In this document: positions 28,884-38,971 of the stretch, piece by piece
How positions within the stretch are numbered: the first letter of the stretch is position 1
How the letters are laid out: each line of letters starts with the position of its first letter
Origin: Hahellaceae bacterium
GTDB taxonomy: Bacteria; Pseudomonadota; Gammaproteobacteria; Pseudomonadales; Oleiphilaceae
NCBI GenBank assembly: GCA_016716085.1
Contig: JADJWY010000013.1
Span: forward strand, 1 to 64,000
DNA length: 64,000 nt
Reading direction: 5' to 3'
Made by a program: the position numbers and the translations under genes
Notes under the pieces: model-generated
Told to the model about the DNA's origin: nothing
Database searches by the model: none
The model's input: only the letters and a program-made list of their open reading frames with translations

Positions 28884-31800
28884 TCAACCAATCCAGCGTC
28901 TCGCATTCTGAAAAATACGAAGCCAGGCGCCCTCTTCCTTCGTCTTCTCGATCGAGGGATACCAACTGTTTTGAAGCGATCGGAAAACGCGCTCCGGATG
29001 AGGCATCAATATCTGAACACGGCCATCCGTACTACAAAATCCAGTCCCCCCCTGAGGAGACCCATTAGGATTCATGGGATAAACCTCGGTAGGACATCCA
29101 TAATGATCCGTGTAACGCAGCCCAACCTGACCGGCCTGCTGAAGCTTAAGCAAATCATCCGAGTGCTTGTACACGGCACGCCCCTCTCCATGAGCCACAG
29201 CGACAGGCATTCGTGAACCTGACATACCCTCCAACCAAACTGATACCGAAGGCAGCACTTCCAACATAACCGTTCGAGCTTCAAACTGTGATGACAGATT
29301 GCGCGCAAATGTCGGCCAATTTTCTGCGCCTGGGATGAGTGTTTGCAATTGAGCCATCATTTGGCACCCATTACAGACACCTAATGCCAGGGTATCTTCG
29401 CGATTGAAAAAGCGCTGAAAAAGGTCACGCGTTCGGGCATTGAACAAAATAGACTTCGCCCATCCTCCACCCGCACCTAAGACATCGCCGTACGAAAACC
29501 CCCCACAGGCAACCAACGCTTTGAAACCATCAAGGCTTAATTCACCCTCAAGAATATCACTCATATGGACATCGACAGCTTCAAATCCGGCGCGATCAAA
29601 AGCGGCGGCCATTTCGACGTGGCCGTTAACCCCCTGCTCTCGTAGCACCGCAACCCTGGGACGCACGCCCGTTGAAATAAAGGGGGCAGAAACATTCGCT
29701 GTCGGATCATACGTTAATGCCAATGAGAGCCCCGGGTCACTGTCGTCCTGAATCAGATTAAATTCAGAGTCAGCGCACATGGGATTATCACGCAGCTTTT
29801 GAATATGGTAACTGGTTTGCGCCCACATGGCCTGCAGTTCGGCACGACTGTATGACAGAACCAATATGTCATTCAGTTTCACATCGATACGCTGACCGGT
29901 CTGGGTCTTGCCAATCACAACGGTTTGCTCTTCAAGCCCGGCGGATTTGAGCTGCTCCAATACGACGGACACTTTGTCATCTGCAATCTGAAGTACCGCA
30001 CCCAACTCCTCATTGAACAATTCTCTGGCCATATGAGTCGGGTCACTGATCCAGCGATCACATTCAATGATGACGCCGCAGCGCCCGGAAAAACACATCT
30101 CACTGACTGTCGCAAAAAGCCCACCATCAGACCGGTCATGATAAGCGAGCAAGTCGCCCTGACGATTCAGTGACTGTATACAGTTGAACATCGCAACCAG
30201 TGAACCGGGATCTTCAAGGTCTGGAACAACAGCACCTAACTGGCGATAGACCTGAGTCAGAGCACTCCCCCCCAGCCGATTACGTCCACAACCTAAATCT
30301 ATAAGGATCAAAGTAGAGGAGACGCCCTTTACCAAGGCTGGCGTCAACGTTTTACGCACATCGCTGACCGGGGCAAATCCACTAATAATCAACGACATTG
30401 GGGCTGTAATCATCTTGGTCTGCCCCGCGTCTTCCCAGCGGGTTTTCATGGACATAGAGTCTTTGCCCACCGGAATTGTGATACCCAGTCGTGGACACAA
30501 CTCCATCCCTACTGCCTTCACCGCCTCAAATAGGGCTTCGTCCTCACCTGGGTGCCCTGCGGCACACATCCAATTGGCTGACAACTTGATGTCACTGACT
30601 TTATCTATCATTGCAGCAGCAAGATTCGTCAGTGTTTCGCCCACCGCCATACGTGCGGAGGCTGCCGCATCCACCAATGCCAGGGGCGTCCGCTCCCCCA
30701 TGGCCATTGCTTCACCGGTAAAGGAATCTAGGGTTGTTGTAGTTACCGCGACATCCGCGACAGGCACCTGCCAGGGCCCCACCATCTGATCACGAGCAAC
30801 CATGCCCGTAATGGAACGATCACCGATGGTTATCAGAAAACTTTTGCTGGCAACCGCCGGTAAACGCATAATCCTTTCGGCCGCTTCGCTTAAATCGATT
30901 CGCGTGGAATCAAATACGCTCTTTGTAAAACTCACGCGATTGAAAGAGCGATGCATCTTGGGAGGTTTGCCAAATAGAACGCTCATGGGCAAATCAACAG
31001 GCTGATTGGCAAAATATGAGTCACTAACAAGTAGTTGCTTTTCTTGCGTAGCCTCTCCCACCACCGCATAGGGACAACGCTCACGACGACAGATTTGATC
31101 GAACAGATCGACTGACTCCGGCGCTATTGCAAGCACATACCGCTCCTGCGATTCGTTACACCAGATGGCCATTGGCGACATTCCCGGTTCGTCGTTAGGA
31201 ATATCGCGCAGCTCGAACACGCCACCACGCCCACCATCTTTCACCAACTCGGGTAGTGCATTCGACAAGCCACCAGCCCCTACATCATGGATAAAGCAGA
31301 TCGGGTTGCGATCGCCTAACTGCCAGCAGCGATCAATAACTTCCTGGCAGCGACGCTCCATTTCAGCGTTATCGCGCTGCACTGATGCAAAATCCAGATC
31401 TTCATGGCTGCTGCCACTGCCCATTGATGAGGCCGCCCCCCCACCGAGGCCAATCAACATGGAAGGACCACCTAAAACAACCAATTGAGCGCCAACAGGA
31501 ATATCGGATTTTTCCACGTGCTCAGCACGGATATTACCAAGCCCCCCGGCAATCATGATCGGTTTGTGGTAGCCACGCCACTCGTTACCCGCCGCGGTGT
31601 GTACCTTTTCCTCATAGGTGCGGAAATATCCGCACAGGTTCGGGCGTCCAAACTCGTTATTGAACGCAGCCCCCCCCAGTGGGCCGTCAATCATAATCTG
31701 AAGGGGCGATGCGATACGATCAGGTTTGCCAAGATCGCCTTCCCATGGCTGGGAAAACCCCGGAATATTTAAATTTGATACGCTGAACCCCGTCAGCCCT

Positions 31801-32789
31801 GCCTTGGGCTTAGAACCAACGCCTGTCGCACCCTCATCACGGATTTCGCCGCCAGCGCCCGTCGCAGCGCCCGCAAAGGGAGAAATTGCCGTCGGGTGAT
31901 TGTGGGTTTCAACCTTCATCAGGATATGTACAGGCTCCTGATGGTATTGATAAACACGGCTCTCTGGATCAGGAAAAAAACGTCCACCAGAATGCCCTTC
32001 TATCACGGCAGCATTGTCGCGGTATGCGGAGAGCACATTTTGCCCCCCCTTTTCATTCGTATTGCGAATCATCCCGAATAGGGAGTGGGACTGCTGCTCA
32101 CCTTCTATGTCCCATGTCGCGTTGAAGATCTTGTGCCGGCAATGTTCAGAGTTCGCCTGAGCGAACATCATTAGTTCAACATCCGTCGGATTTCGGTCTA
32201 ACTGAACGAAGGATGTATGCAGATAGTCAATCTCATCGTCCGCCAACGCCAAACCCAGAGAGCGGTTAGCGTTGACCAGTGCCGGACGCCCCTCGCCCAG
32301 AACATCTACCGTACCCAACGGCGCAGGCTCGGCATGACTGAACAAAAGTTCAGCGCCGGCAAATTCGTGAAAAACAGACTCAGTCATTCGATCATGTAAC
32401 AAGGCCGCAAGACGCCCACGCACATCACCCTTCAATGACACGGGGGATCTGATGTAATGAGCAATCCCCCGCTCAATCCGTCGAATTTTGCTCAATCCAC
32501 AATTATGGGCAATATCCGTCGCTTTGGTAGACCAGGGCGACAGGGTACCGGGTCTTGGAACGACCAAAAACAGAACGCCTTCAGGTCGCGTTTCACTGAT
32601 CACACCGCCATAGTTAAGCAGCCCATTGAGTTTACCCATCTCCGCATCGGTAAGTGTTTCTTTCAATTCGACAAAATGCATATACTCGGAGGTCAGGGTA
32701 ACGACCTCCGGCGCGATCTGGCGAATGGCATTGAAAAGTTTTTCCTGACGGAAGGAAGACAGCGCGGGAGCGCCTCGGAGTTCTAACAT
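28884..32789 (-). CDS. purL: Phosphoribosylformylglycinamidine synthase
   Basis: A 1301-residue single-chain PurL, the long gammaproteobacterial type. It converts FGAR to FGAM with ATP and glutamine. The N-terminal PurS-like domain begins MLELRGAPALSSFRQEK. Two AIRS-like synthase halves follow, with VETHNHPTAISPFAGAATG and GKDSMSMKTRW. The C-terminal glutaminase has the nucleophile in LGVCNGCQM and the His-Glu pair in PHPERVFRSL. I start at the ATG at 32789, which aligns with the family start. A frame open from 32873 adds 28 residues unlike PurL and overlaps the divergent mltF frame. Confidence 0.96.
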   Translation of the reverse strand: MLELRGAPALSSFRQEKLFNAIRQIAPEVVTLTSEYMHFVELKETLTDAEMGKLNGLLNYGGVISETRPEGVLFLVVPRPGTLSPWSTKATDIAHNCGLSKIRRIERGIAHYIRSPVSLKGDVRGRLAALLHDRMTESVFHEFAGAELLFSHAEPAPLGTVDVLGEGRPALVNANRSLGLALADDEIDYLHTSFVQLDRNPTDVELMMFAQANSEHCRHKIFNATWDIEGEQQSHSLFGMIRNTNEKGGQNVLSAYRDNAAVIEGHSGGRFFPDPESRVYQYHQEPVHILMKVETHNHPTAISPFAGAATGAGGEIRDEGATGVGSKPKAGLTGFSVSNLNIPGFSQPWEGDLGKPDRIASPLQIMIDGPLGGAAFNNEFGRPNLCGYFRTYEEKVHTAAGNEWRGYHKPIMIAGGLGNIRAEHVEKSDIPVGAQLVVLGGPSMLIGLGGGAASSMGSGSSHEDLDFASVQRDNAEMERRCQEVIDRCWQLGDRNPICFIHDVGAGGLSNALPELVKDGGRGGVFELRDIPNDEPGMSPMAIWCNESQERYVLAIAPESVDLFDQICRRERCPYAVVGEATQEKQLLVSDSYFANQPVDLPMSVLFGKPPKMHRSFNRVSFTKSVFDSTRIDLSEAAERIMRLPAVASKSFLITIGDRSITGMVARDQMVGPWQVPVADVAVTTTTLDSFTGEAMAMGERTPLALVDAAASARMAVGETLTNLAAAMIDKVSDIKLSANWMCAAGHPGEDEALFEAVKAVGMELCPRLGITIPVGKDSMSMKTRWEDAGQTKMITAPMSLIISGFAPVSDVRKTLTPALVKGVSSTLILIDLGCGRNRLGGSALTQVYRQLGAVVPDLEDPGSLVAMFNCIQSLNRQGDLLAYHDRSDGGLFATVSEMCFSGRCGVIIECDRWISDPTHMARELFNEELGAVLQIADDKVSVVLEQLKSAGLEEQTVVIGKTQTGQRIDVKLNDILVLSYSRAELQAMWAQTSYHIQKLRDNPMCADSEFNLIQDDSDPGLSLALTYDPTANVSAPFISTGVRPRVAVLREQGVNGHVEMAAAFDRAGFEAVDVHMSDILEGELSLDGFKALVACGGFSYGDVLGAGGGWAKSILFNARTRDLFQRFFNREDTLALGVCNGCQMMAQLQTLIPGAENWPTFARNLSSQFEARTVMLEVLPSVSVWLEGMSGSRMPVAVAHGEGRAVYKHSDDLLKLQQAGQVGLRYTDHYGCPTEVYPMNPNGSPQGGTGFCSTDGRVQILMPHPERVFRSLQNSWYPSIEKTKEEGAWLRIFQNARRWIG

Positions 32790-32955
32790 GCCGGGATCAG
32801 CCTTGCTAACTGGATTTTGAAGGGCGACATGATACTCAATTTTTAGAGGCTCCACTACGCCTAAGATGCTCAAGTGGCCTTCAACGGCCCCCAGCGAACC
32901 AAATCTGCGGGCAAAAGCGACTATTATTTCAGAACGGCAAGATCAGAGAGCACCA

Positions 32956-34425
32956 ATGTCCAAGGCCAAATGGTTTGTCAACATTAAACCCATCATATTG
33001 CTGGGACTATTGGTCATCGGCGGCTGCACCCGTCCAACGACACTGGAAAAATTGCGCCAGGAAGGTACTTTACATGTAATCACCCAAAATGGACCGATCA
33101 CGTATTACGAAGGGAAAGACGGTCCGGCCGGCTATGAGTTTGAGCTGGCGAAACAACTTGCCGAGCACCTCGGTGTGCAGTTACGCATGAGAGTCGTGTC
33201 AGACCTTGAGCAGATCTACGAGGTCACCGCTCAGAATTACACGCACATCGCAGCCGTTGGGATTTCCCAAAACGCTGTCTCTGCCCGACGCCCGGACTTC
33301 CACCTCTCAGAACCCTTTTTTGAATTTAAGCCTCTGGTGCTCTATCGCCTGGGACAACGCAAACCCCAGGACCCCGGAGATCTGATTGGAAAACACATCG
33401 TGGTTCCAGCTCATAGTGCCCAGGCCGACTATCTTCAGGTCTTGAAAACGACAGGCTATCCCGACCTCGATTGGCAAGTCGTTGAAGATGCCGAAACCAC
33501 TGAGCTGATGCGCCTGGTGCAAAATCAGTCTGTCGATATTGCCGTCGTGAATTCTGTTGAATATGCGGTCAATAGCGCGCTCTACCCGCAGGTGCGCGAG
33601 GGCTTTGCGCTGATGGATACGCTACAAGTCTCCTGGGTGTTGCCGGGAGGCGAAGACACCAGCTTGTTGGAGGTCGTCAACACCTTCATCAAAGAGCTCA
33701 AGGCAAAAGGCAGTCTTATTGCCTTGCAGGAGCATTATTACAGCCACATCGACCAACTGGACTACGTCGGAGCCAGCACGTTTCTTAGACACATCCGTGA
33801 TCGCCTCCCCCTTTTCAAAGAGCACTTCAAGCGCGCAGGGCAAAAAAACAATCTGGACTGGCGCCTGCTGGCAGCTGTTGGATATCAGGAATCCCACTGG
33901 CGCCCCTACGCGACATCGCCGACCGGTGTAAGAGGTTTGATGATGCTGACCCAGGCAACCGCTGCCGAAGTGCAGGTCAGTAACAGGCTTGATCCCGCGC
34001 AAAGTATTCGCGGGGGAGCCGCCTATCTGACAACGCTTAAAAACCGACTGGCAGAAAGCATTGTCGAACCCCATCGGACCTGGTTTGCGCTTGCCGCTTA
34101 TAATGTCGGGCTTGGGCATCTGGAAGATGCAAGACAATTGACGGCCTCTCAGGGCATGAATCCCGATATATGGGAAGATGTTAAAAAACACCTGCCTCTG
34201 TTGCAAAAAAAGGAATGGTACACCCGCACCCGCTACGGCTATGCGCGGGGTTGGGAGCCCGTTCACTACGTTCAGAATATCCGACGCTACTACGAGGTGC
34301 TGAATTGGAAAATGCCAGATATTGCAGTTCCGGCCAATCAATCAAACCAGGCATTGAGTCAAGAGCGGGATGGTGTTACGACTGACCTTCCCAATCCTTT
34401 CCTGGTCTCGCCGCCCACACTGTGA
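32956..34425 (+). CDS. mltF: Membrane-bound lytic murein transglycosylase F
   Basis: A 489-residue lipoprotein. The signal ends in the lipobox VIGGC (residues 18-22). A periplasmic solute-binding-like domain (about 30-265) is followed by the SLT-type catalytic domain: LLAAVGYQESHWRPYATSPT holds the catalytic Glu, then GVRGLMMLTQATA and AAYNVGLGHLEDAR. It cleaves peptidoglycan strands with formation of 1,6-anhydro ends. I use the ATG at 32956 (MSKAKWFVNIKPI), which places the signal peptide at the N-terminus. Divergent from purL; the DUF349 gene follows. Confidence 0.95.
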   Translation: MSKAKWFVNIKPIILLGLLVIGGCTRPTTLEKLRQEGTLHVITQNGPITYYEGKDGPAGYEFELAKQLAEHLGVQLRMRVVSDLEQIYEVTAQNYTHIAAVGISQNAVSARRPDFHLSEPFFEFKPLVLYRLGQRKPQDPGDLIGKHIVVPAHSAQADYLQVLKTTGYPDLDWQVVEDAETTELMRLVQNQSVDIAVVNSVEYAVNSALYPQVREGFALMDTLQVSWVLPGGEDTSLLEVVNTFIKELKAKGSLIALQEHYYSHIDQLDYVGASTFLRHIRDRLPLFKEHFKRAGQKNNLDWRLLAAVGYQESHWRPYATSPTGVRGLMMLTQATAAEVQVSNRLDPAQSIRGGAAYLTTLKNRLAESIVEPHRTWFALAAYNVGLGHLEDARQLTASQGMNPDIWEDVKKHLPLLQKKEWYTRTRYGYARGWEPVHYVQNIRRYYEVLNWKMPDIAVPANQSNQALSQERDGVTTDLPNPFLVSPPTL

Positions 34426-34494
34426 GAGTCCCTTTAATTTATAGCGCCTTTGCATTACATTTGGCAGCTTACCTTTCGACAATCAGGATTCGAT

Positions 34495-37272
34495 ATGGCG
34501 CTGCTGCTGGACAAACTCTTTAAACCGAAATGGCGAAACGAGAAAGCCGAAGTTCGCCGACAGGCCATGCAGGAGCTGAGCTGGGAAGTCCCCGACCAAC
34601 AGACCATCTTACGCCAGGTCATTCTAGGCGATCTGGATTCGAGTGTCAGAGAAGCCGCCATTCAGACAATCTCAAGTCTGAGCACATTGCTGGAACTGGT
34701 GCAGCAAACCGGCGAAACCTTCCGAGGGACGATCCGTGCACATATGAGCAAAGTCGTCACTCAATCGCCGGATCAACTGGACATATACTTGTCACTTCCC
34801 CCGGAGCAGCTAGATACCCAGACACTCATGAATCTTGGCGTTCAGTTACTTGAGCAACGCCGCCTTTCAAGTGCCATCGCAAAACTCAAAAGTCAGCGAT
34901 CCACCATCCCGTTGAAATTTGCAACCGATCACCCATCGAGCAAAGTGCGTCTGGCCGCTGCCGAATTGCTGGATAGCCCAGAAGAGATTGATGCCATTTG
35001 CAAAGCCAGCAAAGGGCGCGACAAGCGTGTTTACCAGCTCGCTAAATCACGCCAGCAAGGAATGCGGGACAAGGCGCGCCAGTCCGAAAAAGATCGGGAG
35101 GCGATTGAAGGTATATGCGAGGGACTTGAACAGCTTGCGGCCACAGAGCATGTCCAACATTATTCTGAACGACTCAGGGCTTTAAGAGGTACATTAGAGG
35201 CTTATCTGGCCCACCCCTACAGAGAACTGCTGGAGCGCGCAGAGAAAGCGTTTATCCTGTGCCAAAGCCGGGAAGCTGAACTCCGCAGGCACCGGGAATC
35301 TGAACATGCACTCAGGGTGCAAGAGGACGCGCACCGGGATGAACGTGTCGCAACCCTCGAAGCCCTCGACAGCACCCTGCAAACGCTGCAGACACAGCCA
35401 ATGGAAGACCAGTCCGCGCTTTCTTCACTGAATGCCTTGCTAACTACTCAGGAAAATCGTTGGCTGGAAGCCACTCGTGACAGCCATGTGGAAAAACGCG
35501 AACAAAAGCACTACCAACATACGATGAGCCTTATTCGAAGCTATCAGGCGGCACTTCAGCGCTATCTTGGTCATTCCCGGGAGCTACTTCAGTTACTGGA
35601 ACATCTCGATGGCGCGCCGGGTGACGCACAGGTGATTTCTCAGGTTCGCACACTGATTCAACAAATTGCCTGGCCAGACGGCTTTATCCTGCCCTCGGCG
35701 CTACAAGCCTTGCAAGCACGGCAAGGCGAAATCCTGCAAGCCAGGCAAAAAAGTCAGGAAGAAGACAAGCGCCAGCAACAGCAGGCAAAAGCACTACTGG
35801 ACAAACTGGATAGTGCGGTTGAATCCGGGTCGGTTCGAGAGGCTCAGCCACTTTTGAAAGAGCTGACAGCGCTCTTGGACCAGCTCCCCAAGGCCAAGGT
35901 TACCGGGCTTTATCAACACTTGCGTTTGGAACAAAAACGTCTGGATGAGCTCAGAGACTGGGCTGGATTTGCAACACGACCCAAACAGGAAGAACTGATT
36001 CAAAAAATGGAACTGCTAGCACAGCAGCATCTTGAACCTCACGCCAAGGCTGACAAAATCCGGGAACTGCAGGCGGAATGGCGGGAGCTGGGTGGAACCT
36101 CCGATCACGGACTCTGGCAACAGTTCAAAGACGCCGCCGACCGGGCCTACGCGCCCTGTAAGGCCTATTTTGAAGAAGAATCCCAGTTAAAGACGGTCAA
36201 TCTTCAAAAACGAGAAGAGATCGTGAACGAGCTGGGGCGCTACCTCTCTGAAGTTAATTGGTCTACGGTTGACTGGAAAGCGGTAGAGCATATCAATCGC
36301 CAGGCGCGCCAGGAATGGAAGCGTTACTTTCCCATCGACTTCAAAAAGGGTAAAACGATTCAGGATCGTTTTAACGCGCAGCTGCAGCAACTTGAGGAGC
36401 GGCTTTCGGACGTTAAATCTGCCAATGCAGCTCTCAAGCAAGCCATTATTGATCACGCAAAGCAATTAATATCCGAGCCGGACCTTAAAGCCGCCACCCA
36501 CCAGGCGAAAATACTACAGAAAGAATGGCAAACCATTGGCATAACAGAACATCGCGAGGACAGACAGCTGTGGCAATCCTTTCGCTCCGCCTGCGACCAG
36601 ATTTTCGCCCGCCTGTCTGAAGCGCGCGATGCGCGGCAGCAGGAGATCCTGACCAACCAAACCAAGGCGCAGGATATCACGAGCGCCATTGAGGCCATGT
36701 CTGATAGCATTGATGCAGCGAATGAGTCCGTTCTGAATACCTATATTGCTTCTTTTAGGGAACTCAGTGATTTAGGCGCCGAGCGGGATACTTTAACCCA
36801 AGCCTTTAACCAGGCGGTAAAGGTGTGCAGGGATCGCCTGACACGACAGCGCCAGACACAGGAACAAGCCTACTGGGGCACCCTGCTGAATCAGGCGATC
36901 AAAACGCGATTTCATCCAGGCTTCAACGCTGACAAAAGCTTGCTACGGCCGGAACACGAGCGACTGATCAGGCGGATGGAGTCATCACCTCAATCGGACG
37001 GCACCCCCCGCCCCGCAACAGACCTGGTCATTGGTCTGGAAATATTGGCTGGGCTGGACTCACCACCCGAGCTGGCATCGCAGCGAATGGCGCTTCAGGT
37101 TGAACGGCTTGCTGCAGGATTGCAGCAACCCCAAAGCACCCCGGTTGAGCGCATGGAAGGCCTCCTGGAGGGCTGGCTGCAACATCCCTCGTTAACCCAG
37201 GCTGAAGCCGAGGCAGAGGTTCAGCGCGTTGGAAGGTCTGTTGAAGCGATTATTCGGCAGTTTTCACGCTAG
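34495..37272 (+). CDS. DUF349 coiled-coil protein
   Basis: A 925-residue, very Glu/Gln/Arg-rich protein starting MALLLDKLFKPKWRNEKAEV. The N-terminal 150 residues look like HEAT-type helical repeats (VRRQAMQELSW, VREAAIQTISS). The C-terminal two-thirds contain repeated DUF349 units, recognisable by a W in LQAEWRELGGTSDHGLWQQF (about 535-554) and KEWQTIGITEHREDRQLWQS (about 680-700), linked by long coiled coils. No signal peptide. Function is not established. AGGA lies upstream of the ATG at 34495; an ATG at 34450 would add 15 residues without a ribosome-binding site. Confidence 0.88.
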   Translation: MALLLDKLFKPKWRNEKAEVRRQAMQELSWEVPDQQTILRQVILGDLDSSVREAAIQTISSLSTLLELVQQTGETFRGTIRAHMSKVVTQSPDQLDIYLSLPPEQLDTQTLMNLGVQLLEQRRLSSAIAKLKSQRSTIPLKFATDHPSSKVRLAAAELLDSPEEIDAICKASKGRDKRVYQLAKSRQQGMRDKARQSEKDREAIEGICEGLEQLAATEHVQHYSERLRALRGTLEAYLAHPYRELLERAEKAFILCQSREAELRRHRESEHALRVQEDAHRDERVATLEALDSTLQTLQTQPMEDQSALSSLNALLTTQENRWLEATRDSHVEKREQKHYQHTMSLIRSYQAALQRYLGHSRELLQLLEHLDGAPGDAQVISQVRTLIQQIAWPDGFILPSALQALQARQGEILQARQKSQEEDKRQQQQAKALLDKLDSAVESGSVREAQPLLKELTALLDQLPKAKVTGLYQHLRLEQKRLDELRDWAGFATRPKQEELIQKMELLAQQHLEPHAKADKIRELQAEWRELGGTSDHGLWQQFKDAADRAYAPCKAYFEEESQLKTVNLQKREEIVNELGRYLSEVNWSTVDWKAVEHINRQARQEWKRYFPIDFKKGKTIQDRFNAQLQQLEERLSDVKSANAALKQAIIDHAKQLISEPDLKAATHQAKILQKEWQTIGITEHREDRQLWQSFRSACDQIFARLSEARDARQQEILTNQTKAQDITSAIEAMSDSIDAANESVLNTYIASFRELSDLGAERDTLTQAFNQAVKVCRDRLTRQRQTQEQAYWGTLLNQAIKTRFHPGFNADKSLLRPEHERLIRRMESSPQSDGTPRPATDLVIGLEILAGLDSPPELASQRMALQVERLAAGLQQPQSTPVERMEGLLEGWLQHPSLTQAEAEAEVQRVGRSVEAIIRQFSR

Positions 37273-37276
37273 CGAG

Positions 37277-37543
37277 TCAACGGCGGTTGCTCTTGGTGAC
37301 ACGAGCAATCGCCAAGGTCACCGCTTCTTTGACTTTAGCCGTCATCATCAGGTATTCATCACCTGACAGATAGAACGCCATATCCACACCGTGCCGAAAA
37401 TACCGGCAAGGTAACTGGTTCAAAGCGACACACGCTGCGTCAGTTAATAGATCCTCGTCAAAGTCCATTTCCTGCGTTTGCTCTGCAAGCTCAGTCAGAA
37501 CCAGCCTTTCATAGTAATTGTAGGCATTGTCGAGTATGGACAT
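37277..37543 (-). CDS. ComFB-like protein
   Basis: An 88-residue protein (MSILDNAYNYYERLVLTELA and on) with the ComFB pattern: a Y-E helix, then TDAACVALNQLPCRYFRHGV. ComFB-like domains occur in competence operons and as cyclic-dinucleotide-binding proteins in some bacteria; which applies here cannot be told. GAGGAG lies just upstream of the ATG at 37543; a frame to 37645 adds 34 unlikely residues. It is convergent with the DUF349 gene, with four bases between the stop codons. Confidence 0.82.
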   Translation of the reverse strand: MSILDNAYNYYERLVLTELAEQTQEMDFDEDLLTDAACVALNQLPCRYFRHGVDMAFYLSGDEYLMMTAKVKEAVTLAIARVTKSNRR

Positions 37544-37735
37544 GCTGCTCCTCTGGATTGCGCTAAAGATTTTCGTCGCTTTTAAGATTAGTCCACAAAC
37601 GCCAGTTTGAGCGAATTCGTCAGTGCGATTGACCGATCCCGTCATTTAGGGCCCTTTCACACTGGAGTATGGTAAGACTGCCTTTTGTGTTTTCGGCACA
37701 GGAGACTCACTTCCACTCAAGAATAAGGTACCACC

Positions 37736-38944
37736 ATGCGTCAGGAAGCTCTCATTTTTGACAGTATTCGCACTCCTCGGGGAAAGGGAAAGAAAGATGG
37801 TTCACTTTACGAGGTCAAGCCCGTCGAGTTACTTGCCACCGCGCTACGGGCACTAAAGACGCGAAATCATCTGGATACAGCCCAGGTTGACGATATTGTC
37901 ATGGGCTGCGTCACGCCCGTAGGGGACCAGGGCGCCGACATAGCCAAGACAGCCGCGTTCGCAGCTGACTGGGACGAACGGGTTGCAGGTGTCACGTTGA
38001 GCCGCTTTTGTGCTTCCGGGCTTGAGGCTGTCAACCTTGCCGCCATGAAAGTGCGCTCCGGGTGGGAAGATCTCGTCGTGGCAGGCGGTGTCGAATCCAT
38101 GTCACGCGTGGCCATGGGCAGTGACGGCGGCGCCTGGGCGCTGGACCCCGCCACAAACCTCAAGACTGGCTTTATACCTCAGGGCATCAGTGCAGATCTG
38201 ATTGCCACCATTGAGGGTTTTCAGCGCCACGAACTGGATGCCTTTGCCGTCCGATCGCAACAAAAGGCCGCCCATGCGCGTGCTGCAGGGCACTTTTCAA
38301 AGTCCTTGGCCCCGGTAAAAGATGTCAACGGTTTGATCATATTGGAAACGGATGAATTTATCAGACCTGACACTACGGTCGAAAGTCTTGCCCAACTAAA
38401 ACCCTCCTTCGCGATGATGGGAGAGCTTGGCTTTGATGCGGTTGCTCGCAGCAAATATCCGCATATAGAGACGATCCAGCATTTACACCATCCTGGCAAC
38501 TCCTCCGGTATTGTAGACGGGGCCGCTGCACTCTTAATTGGAAGCGAAAGAAAAGGCAAAGAACTTGGGCTCAGACCACGCGCACGCATCGTCGCGACGG
38601 CGGTGACGAGTACAGATCCGACGATTATGTTGACCGGTCCCGCCCCTGCAACCTTCAAGGCCTTGGAAAAAGCCGGAATGTCGATACACGATATCGACCT
38701 CTTTGAGGTGAACGAAGCGTTCGCCGCCGTGGTGCTGAAATTCCAGAAAGAGACCGGAGTGCCGGATGAAATAATCAACGTAAACGGAGGCGCTATCGCA
38801 CTGGGGCATCCCCTGGGCGCCACAGGCGCCATGATACTCGGCACCTTGCTTGATGAACTCGAGCGGCGCTCACTTCGCTATGGACTGGCAACTTTATGCG
38901 TGGGCGGTGGTATGGGAATCGCCACCATTATTGAAAAGCTATAA
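37736..38944 (+). CDS. fadI: Acetyl-CoA acyltransferase (3-ketoacyl-CoA thiolase)
   Basis: A 402-residue thiolase. The nucleophile is Cys92 in SRFCASGLEAV; GHPLGATGAMI (about 355) holds the catalytic His and CVGGGMGI (about 386) the second Cys. It carries out the last step of fatty-acid beta-oxidation, splitting 3-ketoacyl-CoA to acetyl-CoA and a shortened acyl-CoA. It is followed after 27 bases by the multifunctional alpha subunit gene, with which it forms the usual complex. The order beta then alpha is that of fadI-fadJ, so I use this symbol; fadA-type function cannot be excluded. Confidence 0.9.
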   Translation: MRQEALIFDSIRTPRGKGKKDGSLYEVKPVELLATALRALKTRNHLDTAQVDDIVMGCVTPVGDQGADIAKTAAFAADWDERVAGVTLSRFCASGLEAVNLAAMKVRSGWEDLVVAGGVESMSRVAMGSDGGAWALDPATNLKTGFIPQGISADLIATIEGFQRHELDAFAVRSQQKAAHARAAGHFSKSLAPVKDVNGLIILETDEFIRPDTTVESLAQLKPSFAMMGELGFDAVARSKYPHIETIQHLHHPGNSSGIVDGAAALLIGSERKGKELGLRPRARIVATAVTSTDPTIMLTGPAPATFKALEKAGMSIHDIDLFEVNEAFAAVVLKFQKETGVPDEIINVNGGAIALGHPLGATGAMILGTLLDELERRSLRYGLATLCVGGGMGIATIIEKL

Positions 38945-38971
38945 CTCCCGGCCCGGATAAGAGATATCACC